Part shown: positions 54,094-63,078 of the stretch, in pieces
Layout of the letters: every line of letters begins with the position of its first letter
Numbering within the stretch: the first letter of the stretch is position 1
Source: Burkholderiales bacterium
GTDB taxonomy: Bacteria; Pseudomonadota; Gammaproteobacteria; Burkholderiales; Burkholderiaceae_C
NCBI GenBank assembly: GCA_947453625.1
Contig: CANGHK010000012.1
Location: forward strand, 36,526 to 100,525
DNA length: 64,000 bases
Direction of reading: 5' to 3'
Notes under the pieces: generated by a model
The model's database searches: none
What the model saw: only the letters and a program-made list of their open reading frames with translations
What the model was told of the DNA's origin: nothing
Translations under genes and position numbers: made by a program

Positions 54094-55602
54094 ATGGACA
54101 AGCCCACCGCGGCCACCGCTGCCACCGCAACCCGGCTGCGCGCCATCGATGCGCTGCCCGGCCCGTCCGGCCTGCCACTGCTGGGCAACCTGCTGCAGAT
54201 CGACCCGCCGCGCTTCCACCTTCAGCTCGAACAATGGTGCCGCGAGTTCGGGCCATTGTTCAAACTGCGCGCCGCCGGCCGCCGCATCCTGGTCGTGGGC
54301 GACCATGCGCTGGTGGCCACGCTGCTGCGCGACCGCCCCGACGGCTTGCGGCGCACGCTCAAACTCGAGCAGGTCGGCCTCGAGATGGGCCTGCCGCCGG
54401 GCGTGTTCGGCGCCCACGGGGACGCCTGGCGGGCTCAGCGCCGGATGGTGATGGCGGGTTTCGATCCGGCCCATGTCAAGGGCTACTTTCCGTCGCTGTC
54501 CAAGGTGTCGCAGCGATTGGGCGTGCGCTGGCAGCAGGCTGCGGGCCAGGGCCGTGAGATCGACTTGCAGGCCGACCTGATGCGTTTCACGGTCGACGCG
54601 ATCGCCGGCCTGGCCTTCGGCGCCGACGTCAACACCCTCGCTTCCGACGACGACATCATCCAGCAGCACCTGGACAAGATCTTCCCGGCGCTGGCGCGCC
54701 GTCTGCTGGCGCCGTTTCCGGTCTGGCGGGTCTGGCGCTCGCCGGCCGACCGCCAGCTCGAGCGCAGCCTGGTCGAAGTCAATTCCGCGGTGGCGGGTTT
54801 CATCGCGCAGGCCCGCGCCCGGCTGCAGGCCGACCCGGCCCTGCGCGCCCAGCCGCGCAACCTGCTCGAAGCGATGATCGTCGCCGCAGACGCGCCCGGC
54901 AGTGGCATCGATGACCGGCTGGTGGCCGGCAACGTGCTGACGATGCTGCTGGCCGGCGAGGACACCACCGCCAACACCGTGGCCTGGATGATCCACCTGC
55001 TGTGGCGCAACCCCGAGGCGCTGGCGCTGGCCACCGCCGAGGTGCGCCGGGTGATGAGTGAGGGGGACGCCGCTGACGCCGGCACTATGACGCTGGAGCA
55101 ACTGTCCCGGCTGGACTATGTCGAAGCCTGTGCCCACGAGACCATGCGGCTCAAGCCGGTGGCGCCTATCCTGCCGCTGCAGGCGCTGCACGACCTGACG
55201 GTGGGTGATGTTCGGGTGCCCGCCGGCACCGTGGTGATCAGCCTGCTGCGGCGCGACAGCGTCAGCGACGACCACCTGCCGCACGCGGCCCGTTTCGATC
55301 CCGGGCGCTGGCTTGGCGACGGATTGCCGGGCCAGCATGGCGCGGCGGGCCGGCTGGCCAGTGCCGCCAAGCGCGTCTCGATGCCGTTCGGCGCCGGCCC
55401 GCGCATCTGCCCGGGCCGCTACCTGGCGCTGCTGGAGATGAAGATGGCGATGGCCGTGCTGCTGGGCCGCTTCGACATCACCAGCGTGACCACGCCCGAT
55501 GGCGGCGAGGCGCGCGAGCGGCTGAGCTTCACGATGATGCCGGTGGGCTTGCGCATGCGGCTGACCGGGCGCGCGCCGGCGCGGGGGCACAACCATGGCT
55601 GA
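54094..55602 (+). CDS. Cytochrome P450
   Basis: 502 residues. Proline-rich start (ALPGPSGLPLLGN) as in CYP102-like/eukaryotic-type bacterial P450s, I-helix oxygen motif AGEDTTANT (~288), ExxR in ETMRLKP (~350), PERF-region FDPGRWLGD, and heme-binding FGAGPRICPGRYLA with Cys ligand (~437). No membrane anchor. It needs electron donors (ferredoxin and reductase); none is adjacent, though a putidaredoxin-reductase-like protein is encoded at 9.9-11.1 kb. The FNT channel gene overlaps its end by 8 nt and a flavin monooxygenase gene follows. Confidence 0.92.
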   Translation: MDKPTAATAATATRLRAIDALPGPSGLPLLGNLLQIDPPRFHLQLEQWCREFGPLFKLRAAGRRILVVGDHALVATLLRDRPDGLRRTLKLEQVGLEMGLPPGVFGAHGDAWRAQRRMVMAGFDPAHVKGYFPSLSKVSQRLGVRWQQAAGQGREIDLQADLMRFTVDAIAGLAFGADVNTLASDDDIIQQHLDKIFPALARRLLAPFPVWRVWRSPADRQLERSLVEVNSAVAGFIAQARARLQADPALRAQPRNLLEAMIVAADAPGSGIDDRLVAGNVLTMLLAGEDTTANTVAWMIHLLWRNPEALALATAEVRRVMSEGDAADAGTMTLEQLSRLDYVEACAHETMRLKPVAPILPLQALHDLTVGDVRVPAGTVVISLLRRDSVSDDHLPHAARFDPGRWLGDGLPGQHGAAGRLASAAKRVSMPFGAGPRICPGRYLALLEMKMAMAVLLGRFDITSVTTPDGGEARERLSFTMMPVGLRMRLTGRAPARGHNHG

Positions 55603-56407
55603 GGTCTTCGGCCTCGATGCCTACGCGCCCAAGGAGATCGCCGCCCGGGTCGCCGATGTCGGTGTCGTCAAGGCGCGTTTGCCGCTGCTGTCGCTGGCGC
55701 TGCTGGGCGTGCTGGCGGGTGCCTTCATCGGCCTGGGCGCGCTGCTGTTTGCGCTGGTGGCCAGCGATGCCAGCCTGGGCTTCGCGGCCTCGCGGCTGCT
55801 GGGCGGGCTGGTGTTCTCGCTCGGCCTGATCCTGGTCAGCGTGGCGGGGGCCGAACTCTTCACCGGCAACAACCTGCTGGCGATGGCCTGGGCCAGCGGC
55901 CGGATCAGTACGGCCGAACTGCTGCGCAACTGGGCGGTGGTGTGCGCGACCAACGCGGTGGGCGCGGCCGGCTTGGCCTGGCTGGCCTGGCTTGCCGGGC
56001 AGGGCGGGCTCAACCAGGGCGCGGTCGGGCAGGCGGTGCTGCGCATCGCCAGCGCCAAGGCCCAGCTGCCGCTGGCCGAGGCGTTCTGGCGCGGTGTGCT
56101 GTGCAACCTGCTGGTCTGCATGGCGGTGTGGATGGCGCTGGGCGGGCGCAGCGTAACCGACAAGGTGCTGGCGATCGTGTTTCCGATCACCGGCTTCGTC
56201 GCCGCCGGCTTCGAGCACTCGATCGCCAACCTGTATTTTTTCCCGCTGGCACTGCTGCTGGGCGCGCCGCTGGGCGCGGGTGAGCTGCTGCGCAGCCTGG
56301 CCGCGGTGGTCGCCGGCAACCTCCTGGGCGGCAGCGTGCTGGTGGCGCTGGTCTACTGGGTGATCTACCTGCGCCCGGGCGCGGCGCCGCCGGCCGGGCC
56401 AAAGTAG
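55595..56407 (+). CDS. Formate/nitrite transporter family (FNT) channel
   Basis: 270 residues, six hydrophobic segments. FNT signature around AGAFIGLGALLFALV and the constriction motif AELFTGNNLL (~87), and the second conserved GFEHSIANLYFFPL (~205). FNT proteins conduct formate, nitrite or similar monovalent anions. It overlaps the P450 gene, an unusual partnership. P450 demethylation or oxidative C-C cleavage could release formate, which the channel might remove; this is inference. Confidence 0.9.
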   Translation: MAEVFGLDAYAPKEIAARVADVGVVKARLPLLSLALLGVLAGAFIGLGALLFALVASDASLGFAASRLLGGLVFSLGLILVSVAGAELFTGNNLLAMAWASGRISTAELLRNWAVVCATNAVGAAGLAWLAWLAGQGGLNQGAVGQAVLRIASAKAQLPLAEAFWRGVLCNLLVCMAVWMALGGRSVTDKVLAIVFPITGFVAAGFEHSIANLYFFPLALLLGAPLGAGELLRSLAAVVAGNLLGGSVLVALVYWVIYLRPGAAPPAGPK

Positions 56408-56487
56408 CGCCGCGCGGCGCGTGGTCGGCACCGGCCTCGGGTGTGGGCCCGATTGCCGCGGGCCACGGTCCCGGATAGTCTGGGAAG

Positions 56488-58125
56488 ATGACTTCTCCAA
56501 ATCGCCATTACCGCCCGCTCTCCCAGCCCCTCCCCGCAGTCGACCTGCTGATCGTCGGCGCCGGTCTGGCAGGCCTGTACATGCTGCACAAGGCCCGCAG
56601 CCAGGGCTTGACGGCGCATGTCGTCGAGGCCGCTGCCGGCGTCGGCGGCACCTGGTACTTCAACCGCTACCCCGGTGCGCGGGTCGACATCCAGAGCCTG
56701 GAGTACTCGTTCGGCTTCGATGAGGCGCTGCAGCAGGACTGGCACTGGAGCGAGCGCTACGCCGGCCAGCCCGAACTGCTGCGCTATGCCAACCATGTGG
56801 CCGACCGCTTCGGCCTGCGCGACGCGATCCAGCTCGAGACCCGCATCGTCGGTGCGGCGTTCGACGAGGCCGCCCGGCGCTGGGTGGTGCGCGCCGAGGA
56901 CGGCCAGGCCTGGTCGGCGCGTTTCCTGGTGCTGGCCAGCGGCCCGCTGTCCACGCCCAACACGCCGGACTTCCCGGGGCTGGACACCTTCAGCGGTCCG
57001 GTCCACCACACGGCGCGCTGGCCGCAGCAGGAAGTCGATTTCAGCGGCCTGCGGGTGGCGGTGGTGGGCACCGGCTCGTCGGCGGTGCAGGCGATCCCGG
57101 TGATCGCCCGCCAGGCCTCCGAACTGACGGTGTTCCAGCGCACCGCCAGCTACGCCGTGCCGGCGCACAACGGGCCGCTCGATCCGGTGTTCGAGGCTGG
57201 CATCAAGGCCGACTACGCCGGTTTTCGCGAGCGCAACCAGCGCATGATGGGCGGCTTCGGGTCGCTGATGCCGCCCAATGCGTTCTCGGCCTTCTCGGTG
57301 ACGCCCGAGCAGCGCGACGCGATGTTCGAGGCGCGCTGGCGCATCGGCGGCTTCGGCCTGCTCGGCACTTTCAACGACTTGATCGTCAACCCTGCGGCCA
57401 ACGACCTGGCGGCCGAGTTCGTCCGGCGCAAGATCCGAGACACCGTGCACGACCCCGAGACCGCGCGCACGCTCTGCCCGTCGCACCCGATAGGCTGCAA
57501 GCGGCTGTGCGTGGACACCGGCTACTACGAGGCCTTCAACCGGCCCAACGTCCACCTGGTCGACGTCAGCCAGCAGCCGATAGAGCGCATCACCGCTGAG
57601 GGCCTGGTCAGCGGCGGCCGGTTGCACCGCGCCGACGCCCTGGTGCTGGCCACCGGTTTCGACGCGATGACCGGCACCCTGCTGCGGCTGGACCTGCGCG
57701 GCCGCGGCGGCCTGCGCATCCAGGACAAGTGGCGCGCCGGGCCGCTGAACTACCTCGGCCTGATGGTGGCCGGATTCCCCAACCTGTTCAACATCGCCGG
57801 GCCCGGCAGCAGTTCGGCCTTCACCAACGTGATCGTCTCGATCGAGCACCATGTGAACTGGATTGCGCGCTGCATCGCCGATCTGGACGCCAGCGGCCAG
57901 GCCACCATCGAGGCGACCGAGGCCGCCGAGGCCGATTGGGTGGCGCATGTCAACGCGGTGGCGTCGCGCACGATTTACCTGACCTGCAACTCCTGGTACC
58001 TGGGCGCCAACATCCCTGGCAAGCCGCGGATGTTCATGCCGCTGTTCGGCTACCCGGCCTATGCCCAGCGCTGCGCCGAGGTGGCTGCCAACGGCTATGC
58101 CGGTTTCAAGCTGACGCCGGCGTGA
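56488..58125 (+). CDS. Flavin-containing monooxygenase, Baeyer-Villiger type
   Basis: 545 residues. FAD motif LIVGAGLAGLY (~23), GGTWYFNRYPGARVDI (~55) as in cyclohexanone/hydroxyacetophenone monooxygenases, the Baeyer-Villiger fingerprint FSGPVHHTARWP (FxGxxxHxxxW, ~170), the NADPH motif VVGTGSSAVQ (~192), and ATGFD (~390). It would insert oxygen next to a ketone using NADPH and O2. Follows the FNT gene by 80 nt; with the P450 it suggests an oxidative pathway for a terpenoid, steroid or cyclic ketone (inference). Confidence 0.9.
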   Translation: MTSPNRHYRPLSQPLPAVDLLIVGAGLAGLYMLHKARSQGLTAHVVEAAAGVGGTWYFNRYPGARVDIQSLEYSFGFDEALQQDWHWSERYAGQPELLRYANHVADRFGLRDAIQLETRIVGAAFDEAARRWVVRAEDGQAWSARFLVLASGPLSTPNTPDFPGLDTFSGPVHHTARWPQQEVDFSGLRVAVVGTGSSAVQAIPVIARQASELTVFQRTASYAVPAHNGPLDPVFEAGIKADYAGFRERNQRMMGGFGSLMPPNAFSAFSVTPEQRDAMFEARWRIGGFGLLGTFNDLIVNPAANDLAAEFVRRKIRDTVHDPETARTLCPSHPIGCKRLCVDTGYYEAFNRPNVHLVDVSQQPIERITAEGLVSGGRLHRADALVLATGFDAMTGTLLRLDLRGRGGLRIQDKWRAGPLNYLGLMVAGFPNLFNIAGPGSSSAFTNVIVSIEHHVNWIARCIADLDASGQATIEATEAAEADWVAHVNAVASRTIYLTCNSWYLGANIPGKPRMFMPLFGYPAYAQRCAEVAANGYAGFKLTPA

Positions 58126-58153
58126 AGACCGGACGCGGTTCTGCGCAAGCCGC

Positions 58154-59053
58154 TCAGCCGGCGAGGCCGGGACCTCGCGCGGCGGGCTGCGGTGCTGCCG
58201 GCGCGCGCATGCTGTTGCATGGATCGTCGCGCTGCTGCGCTGGCATCGCGATCACCGCGTCGAAAGCGTCCGCGTCGGTAGGACTGGCCGACGCCGGGTC
58301 ATCGGTCTCCAGGTAGCCGACTGCGGTGGCGCGGCCGCGCGCCGCCTTGCCCAGCCAGCGCGGCACGCCGATGTCCTTGCGCACATGGCCGTTGCCTGCC
58401 AGAAGCACCACGCCACGCGCCGCGTAGGCCTCCACCTGGCGCGCCATGAACTGGTCGCGCGCCACCTGGGCCAGCGCCATGCGGCCGGCCTGGGCCGGGT
58501 TGATCTGGCCGCAGTGGCTGCGCACGATGTCGCCGGCATGGGCGGCCGCGATGTCGGTCGGCACCTCGGCCGAGAAGCCGCCGGCCGACAGGCCTTGCTG
58601 CATCACGCCGCGGGCGTCGCCGCGCGAGACGTTGGCCGCGACGATGGGCAACCGGTATTGCAGCGCCAGCAAGAGGTAGGGGCGGTAGAAATCCCAGGTC
58701 CAGCCGGCGCCCGTTGCCCCGCCCAACTTGACCAGCGCGTCGACCGTGGCGTCGAGCCCGGCGTCGCCTGGCGGCACGCCGGGCGCGGCCTGCACCAGGC
58801 GGTCGATCTCGCCCTGGCGCTCGCGGTCGAACTGCTCCATCAGCAGCGCCGGGCGCGCGCCTTGCGTCAGTTGCTGGTGCAACCGCTGCAGTCGCAGCGC
58901 GTGGCCGGCGGCGTTGTCATGCACCTCGCCCAGCAGCAACAGCGCCGGTCCGGCGGGCTCGGGTGGGGTGCTGCTGCAGGCCGCGCCAACCAGCGTGGCG
59001 ACCAGGGCGGCGATCAGGGTGAGGACGGCAGCAAGTCGCGGGGCAGGTGGCAT
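58154..59053 (-). CDS. ChaN-like heme-binding lipoprotein
   Basis: 299 residues. Lipoprotein-like N-terminus (TLIALVAT... LVGAACSS, lipobox GAAC). The Cofac_haem_bdg/ChaN domain begins LLLLGEVHDNAAGH (~40) and continues LLMEQFDRERQ, NVSRGDARGVMQQGL and VVLLAGNGHVRKDIGVPRWL with the GNGH motif. Campylobacter ChaR/ChaN proteins bind stacked heme at the cell envelope for iron uptake. No TonB receptor or heme ABC genes adjoin. Convergent with the flavin monooxygenase gene. Confidence 0.82.
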   Translation of the reverse strand: MPPAPRLAAVLTLIAALVATLVGAACSSTPPEPAGPALLLLGEVHDNAAGHALRLQRLHQQLTQGARPALLMEQFDRERQGEIDRLVQAAPGVPPGDAGLDATVDALVKLGGATGAGWTWDFYRPYLLLALQYRLPIVAANVSRGDARGVMQQGLSAGGFSAEVPTDIAAAHAGDIVRSHCGQINPAQAGRMALAQVARDQFMARQVEAYAARGVVLLAGNGHVRKDIGVPRWLGKAARGRATAVGYLETDDPASASPTDADAFDAVIAMPAQQRDDPCNSMRAPAAPQPAARGPGLAG

Positions 59054-59087
59054 TTCGGTATTGTCCGGCCGTCGGGGGCCGCGCTGC

Positions 59088-60422
59088 TCAACGCCTTGCC
59101 GGCAACACCGTGCCGGCGCAGTCGCCGAAACCGATGCGCGCTGCGCCCGGTCGCTCGCAGAAGCCGCGCAGGATCAGCGTGTCGCCATCGGCGAGGAAGG
59201 TGCGTTGCTCGCCGTCGGGCAGGGCGATCGGCGATTTGCCGCCGGCCGACAACTCCAGCAGCGACCCGCCCTGGCCCGCGTCGGGGCCGGACTGGGTGCC
59301 GGTGCCCAGCAGGTCGCCGGTCTGCAGGTTGCAGCCGTTGCTGGCGTGGTGGGTCAGCAGTTGCGCCAGCGTCCAGTAGGCCTGGTTGAAGTTGCTCTGC
59401 GACAGCCGCACCGGCGGCGTGCCGGCAGCCAGCATGGTCGAGGACTGCAGCCACAACTCCAGCGTGATGTCGATCGCGCCCGAGGCCCGGTTCGCCGCGC
59501 TGTCCAGGTAGGGCAGGGGCTGCGGATCGTCCGCCGGGCGCAGGAAAGGCGAGCGGAACGGCGCCAGCGCCTCCATCGTCACGACCCAGGCCGACAGCGT
59601 GGTGCCGAAGCTCTTGGCCAGGAAGGGGCCCAAGGGCTGGTACTCCCAGGCCTGCAGGTCGCGTGCCGACCAGTCGTTGAGCAGGGTCAGGCCGAACAGC
59701 CGGTCTTCGGCCTGCGCCATCGGCACTGTCTCGCCCAGCGCATTGCCGGGGCCGACCAGCGCGCCGAGTTCGAGCTCGCAGTCCAGCCGTTGGCAGGGGC
59801 CGAAGCTGGGCGCCTCGGTGCCGGGCAAGCGGGTCTGGCCCAGCGGACGGTGCAGCGCAGTGCCGCTGACGACGATGGACGAGGCCCGGCCGTGGTAGCC
59901 GATCGGCACCCATTTGTAGTTGGGCAGCAACGGGTTGTCGGGCCGGAACAGCTTGCCCACGGTGGTGGCGTGGTGGATGCCGGTGTAGAAATCGGTGTAG
60001 TCGCGAACCGTGCAGGGCAGGGCCATCTCGGCGTCGGCCTGGGCCACCAGGCAGCCGGCCAGCGCGGTCTGCTGCCGCGAGCCCTGGGCCAGCGCGGCCG
60101 ACAGGCTGCGTCGCAACTGCTGGCGGATGGCCTTGGGCGCGGCCATCACCGCAGCCAGATCGCCGGCGGCCAGCGCCGTGAAGGCCGGGGCCAGGTCGGC
60201 CGGCCAGCCCGACAAGGGCGCGGCGGCCAGGTCGAGGATCTGGTCGCCTATGGCCACGCCGATGCGCCACGGTTCGCTGTTCTCGGCCAACCCTGGCCGT
60301 GCGGCGCGCCGGAAGCGGCCGTAGGGCAGGTTCTGGATGGGGAAGTCGGCAGCGGCGGCGTTGGCGCTGGCTACCCAGCTGCGCAGCCCGGGGGCGTGGC
60401 TGGCGTCGAGGGCGGCGGTCAT
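59088..60422 (-). CDS. fahA: Fumarylacetoacetase
   Basis: 444 residues, last step of homogentisate/tyrosine degradation: fumarylacetoacetate to fumarate and acetoacetate. The N-terminal domain begins WVASANAAAADFPIQNLPYG, the core has YTDFYTGIHHATTVG with the catalytic His-containing stretch, RRASSIVVSGT-like region, CELELGALVG with the metal Glu pair, and LNDWSARDLQAWEYQPLGPF with the metal Asp (split). Length matches fumarylacetoacetase rather than the short FAH isomerases. Start shares 4 nt with the DUF2783 stop. Confidence 0.93.
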   Translation of the reverse strand: MTAALDASHAPGLRSWVASANAAAADFPIQNLPYGRFRRAARPGLAENSEPWRIGVAIGDQILDLAAAPLSGWPADLAPAFTALAAGDLAAVMAAPKAIRQQLRRSLSAALAQGSRQQTALAGCLVAQADAEMALPCTVRDYTDFYTGIHHATTVGKLFRPDNPLLPNYKWVPIGYHGRASSIVVSGTALHRPLGQTRLPGTEAPSFGPCQRLDCELELGALVGPGNALGETVPMAQAEDRLFGLTLLNDWSARDLQAWEYQPLGPFLAKSFGTTLSAWVVTMEALAPFRSPFLRPADDPQPLPYLDSAANRASGAIDITLELWLQSSTMLAAGTPPVRLSQSNFNQAYWTLAQLLTHHASNGCNLQTGDLLGTGTQSGPDAGQGGSLLELSAGGKSPIALPDGEQRTFLADGDTLILRGFCERPGAARIGFGDCAGTVLPARR

Positions 60423-60703
60423 GCTGCAAACCCCGCCGCAACCCCCGCCACAACCCCCGCGGCCGGGGCCGCTGCCGCGACACCGGCGCGGGCGGCCGTC
60501 AGCGCCTCGCCGAGCACCCGCAGGTCGCCGATATGGTTGGCCAGCAGCAGGATCAACCGGGTGTTGACCGCGCGGCTCTGCACCTCGCTCAAATCGCGGT
60601 GGCTGTCGATCAGCATCGCGTAGAAGTCGTCGCCCGGCGTGTAGGCGTTCAGGTAATGCTGGCCGGGCACGCCGAAGTTGGCCTGGGTTTGCAGATGGGT
60701 CAT
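60419..60703 (-). CDS. DUF2783 family protein
   Basis: 94 residues. FYAMLIDSHRDLSEVQSRAVNTRLILLLANHIGDLRVLGEAL (shown here in parts: FYAMLIDSHRDLS, RLILLLANHIGD) is the DUF2783 core. The C-terminus is Ala-rich and of low complexity. These small proteins regularly accompany FAD-dependent aromatic hydroxylases of the MhpA group and may be a partner subunit; no activity is known. Immediately downstream of the hydroxylase and overlapping fahA, so clearly part of this operon. Confidence 0.8.
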   Translation of the reverse strand: MTHLQTQANFGVPGQHYLNAYTPGDDFYAMLIDSHRDLSEVQSRAVNTRLILLLANHIGDLRVLGEALTAARAGVAAAAPAAGVVAGVAAGFAA

Positions 60704-60741
60704 GGGCTGGGCTCGGGTCGGGGTCGGGATTAAGCTCGAAA

Positions 60742-62445
60742 TCAAGTGTTGGCCGTGGCCCGCGCCAAGGCGGCGCGCACCGCCTGGCCATCCAGCCAGC
60801 GCCAGCGCGCGGCCACATGCTGGTCCGGGCGCAGCAGGTAGACGGTGCCAGGCGTGGCGCCAAAGCGGCGTGCCGCGACGCCCTGGTGGTCGACCAGCAG
60901 CTGGATGCCGTCGGGCGCGGCGCCATCTTCGCGCGCGATCAGCAGCGGCTGCAGCGGGAGGGCGGCGTCGCCCGGCTGCGCCAACCCGGCCAACGCGTCC
61001 AGCATGGCGCGGCTGGCCGGATCCAGCGCCGCCGCGCCATCGACGAACAGCAGCAGCTGGAAGCGGCCGCCGGTGTGGTTCAGCAGCCAGCTGTCGCGGC
61101 CCAGGTGGCGCACCGGCGCGTCGGCGATGGGCGCACCGGGGTGCATCACGCCGTCGAAGTCAGCCCCGTCCGGCGTGTTCAGCGCGGAGTCCCGCAGATG
61201 CGCGGGCACCGACAGCCGGCCCGAATTGACCAGCGCGCGGGCGAACGGGAAGCTGCCGGCCAGCGCCAGCACGGCGTTGCGGAAGTCCTTGGAGACGGCG
61301 CTCTTGGGCGTGATGAAGTCGGTCGAGCGGGTGGAGTTCAGCAGGTTCTCGTCGGCCGCGGCCACCCGCTCGTCGCTGTAGCTGTCGAGCAGCGATTCGG
61401 GCGCCAGGCCTTTGATCACCAGCCGCAGCTTCCAGGCCAGGTTGTCGGTGTCTTGTATCCCGGAGTTGGCGCCACGCGCGCCAAAGGGCGAGACCTGGTG
61501 CGCCGCGTCGCCCGCGAACAGCACCCGGCCGTGGCGGAAGCGCTGCATGCGCCGGCACTGGAAGGTGTAGACGCTGACCCATTCGAGCTCGAAATCACGG
61601 TCCGGCCCCAGCATCGCGCGGATGCGCGGGATCACGCGTTCGGGCTTTTTCTCCTCCTCCGGGTCGGCGTCCCAGCCGAGCTGGAAGTCGATGCGCCAGA
61701 CATTGTCGGCCTCGCGGTGCAGCAGCACGCTCTGGTTCGGGTGGAACAGCGGGTCGAACCAGAACCAGCGCTCGGCCGCGCCCTCGGCGAACATCGGCTC
61801 GCGCAGCACCACGTCGGCGATCAGGAAGCGGTCCTGGAACACCTGGCCCTCGACATCCAGCCCGAGCGCGCGCCGCACCGGGCTGCGCGCGCCGTCGGCC
61901 ACCACCAGCCAGTCGGCCTGCAGGCTGTAGCGCCCGTCGGCGGTGTCGACCTCGATGGTGGCGCCATCGCCATCTGGCGTCACGCCGACCACCTTGTTTT
62001 TCCAGCGCAGATCGATGCCGGGCAAGTCGGCAGCGCGCCGCACCAGGGTCTCCTCCAGGTAGTACTGCTGCAGGTTGACCATGCCCGGGCGCCGGTGGTC
62101 GGGCTCGGGCTGCAGGTTGAAGTGGAACACCTCGTCACGGCCGCAGAAGGTGCGGCCGACGTTCCAGGTCACGCCCTTGTCGACCACCGCCTGGCCGCAA
62201 CCCAGCCGGTCGAGAATCTCCAGCGTGCGCTTGGCGTAGCACAGGCCGCGCGAGCCGACGCTGACGGTGTCGTCGTCGTCGAGCAGCAGCACCGGCAGGC
62301 CCTGCTGGGCCAGGTCGATCGCCGCGGCCAGGCCGACCGGGCCTGCGCCTATCACCACCACCGGGTGGCGGCGGCTCTGGCCCGCTTCGTCCAACTCGGC
62401 CGGCCGGCGGTAGGCGTATTTCGGGTAGGCGTAGGTGCTGAGCAT
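60742..62445 (-). CDS. FAD-dependent aromatic hydroxylase, MhpA-like
   Basis: 567 residues, class A flavoprotein monooxygenase. GAGPVGLAAAIDLAQQG (~33) is the FAD motif, the DG segment DWLVVADGARSPVRRALG (~180) and VLFAGDAAHQVSPFGARGAN (~310, 20 residues) are family signatures. The ~150-residue C-terminal thioredoxin-like domain is present. Relatives hydroxylate 3-hydroxyphenylpropionate or other phenols. Linked to fumarylacetoacetase, VOC and DUF2783 genes, conversion of a hydroxyphenylacetate-like compound to homogentisate is possible, but no homogentisate dioxygenase is visible in the window. Confidence 0.88.
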   Translation of the reverse strand: MLSTYAYPKYAYRRPAELDEAGQSRRHPVVVIGAGPVGLAAAIDLAQQGLPVLLLDDDDTVSVGSRGLCYAKRTLEILDRLGCGQAVVDKGVTWNVGRTFCGRDEVFHFNLQPEPDHRRPGMVNLQQYYLEETLVRRAADLPGIDLRWKNKVVGVTPDGDGATIEVDTADGRYSLQADWLVVADGARSPVRRALGLDVEGQVFQDRFLIADVVLREPMFAEGAAERWFWFDPLFHPNQSVLLHREADNVWRIDFQLGWDADPEEEKKPERVIPRIRAMLGPDRDFELEWVSVYTFQCRRMQRFRHGRVLFAGDAAHQVSPFGARGANSGIQDTDNLAWKLRLVIKGLAPESLLDSYSDERVAAADENLLNSTRSTDFITPKSAVSKDFRNAVLALAGSFPFARALVNSGRLSVPAHLRDSALNTPDGADFDGVMHPGAPIADAPVRHLGRDSWLLNHTGGRFQLLLFVDGAAALDPASRAMLDALAGLAQPGDAALPLQPLLIAREDGAAPDGIQLLVDHQGVAARRFGATPGTVYLLRPDQHVAARWRWLDGQAVRAALARATANT

Positions 62446-62464
62446 GGCGGGCGTATCCGGCGTG

Positions 62465-63013
62465 TCAAGCCGTGCTGTCGCCAGCCAGTTCGCGCTCGTG
62501 CATCCAGGCCGCATGCCTGGGCGCGCGCCGGGTCTGGGCCCATTCGTCGAGCATGGCCCACTTCACCTCGTCCAGATCGCGCGACATCTTGGGCGTGGCG
62601 GTGTCGGCGGCCAGTTCCAGCCGGTGGCCGTTGGGATCGAAGAAGTAGATCGACTTGAAGATGGTGTGGTCGGTGACGCCGACCACCGCAATGCCGTCAG
62701 CCTCCAGCCGGGCCTTGGTGGTCTCCAGGTCGGCCACGCTGCCGACCTTGAAGGCGATGTGCTGCACCCATTCGGGCGTGTTGCCGTCGCGGCCCATGGG
62801 GGGTGAATTGGGCAGCTCGAAGAAAGCCAGCACGTTGCCGCCGCCGGCGTCCAGGAACACATGCATGTAGGGATCGGGCGCGTGGGTCGAGGGCACATGG
62901 TCCTCGGCGATCGCCAGCACGAAGTCCATGCCCAGGTGTTTCTGGTACCACTGCACCGTCTGCTTGGCATCGATGCAACGGTAGGCGACATGGTGGATAC
63001 GCTGGATTTTCAT
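62465..63013 (-). CDS. VOC family protein (possible extradiol-type dioxygenase or isomerase)
   Basis: 182 residues. IQRIHHVAYRCIDAKQTVQWY opens (split at CID), metal ligands likely His in HHVAYR, His in WVQHIAFKV and Glu in HRLELAAD; DHTIFKSIYFFDPNG closes. Paralogue of the VOC protein at 21043-21537. As part of an aromatic operon, ring cleavage or isomerisation of the hydroxylated product would fit. GAAGGAGA precedes the ATG with correct spacing. Confidence 0.87.
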   Translation of the reverse strand: MKIQRIHHVAYRCIDAKQTVQWYQKHLGMDFVLAIAEDHVPSTHAPDPYMHVFLDAGGGNVLAFFELPNSPPMGRDGNTPEWVQHIAFKVGSVADLETTKARLEADGIAVVGVTDHTIFKSIYFFDPNGHRLELAADTATPKMSRDLDEVKWAMLDEWAQTRRAPRHAAWMHERELAGDSTA

Positions 63014-63046
63014 GGCTATCTCCTTCGGGTCAGTCGCTGGAGGGCT

Positions 63047-63064
63047 GGCAGCGTCGGCGCTGCC
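63047..63064 (-). other. Intergenic hairpin in the aromatic operon
   Basis: Perfect 7-bp stem (GGCAGCG / CGCTGCC) with loop TCGG between the MBL stop and the VOC start. No U-run; more likely an mRNA processing or stabilising element than a terminator. Confidence 0.3.
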
Positions 63065-63078
63065 TCGGCTGGGGGGAT

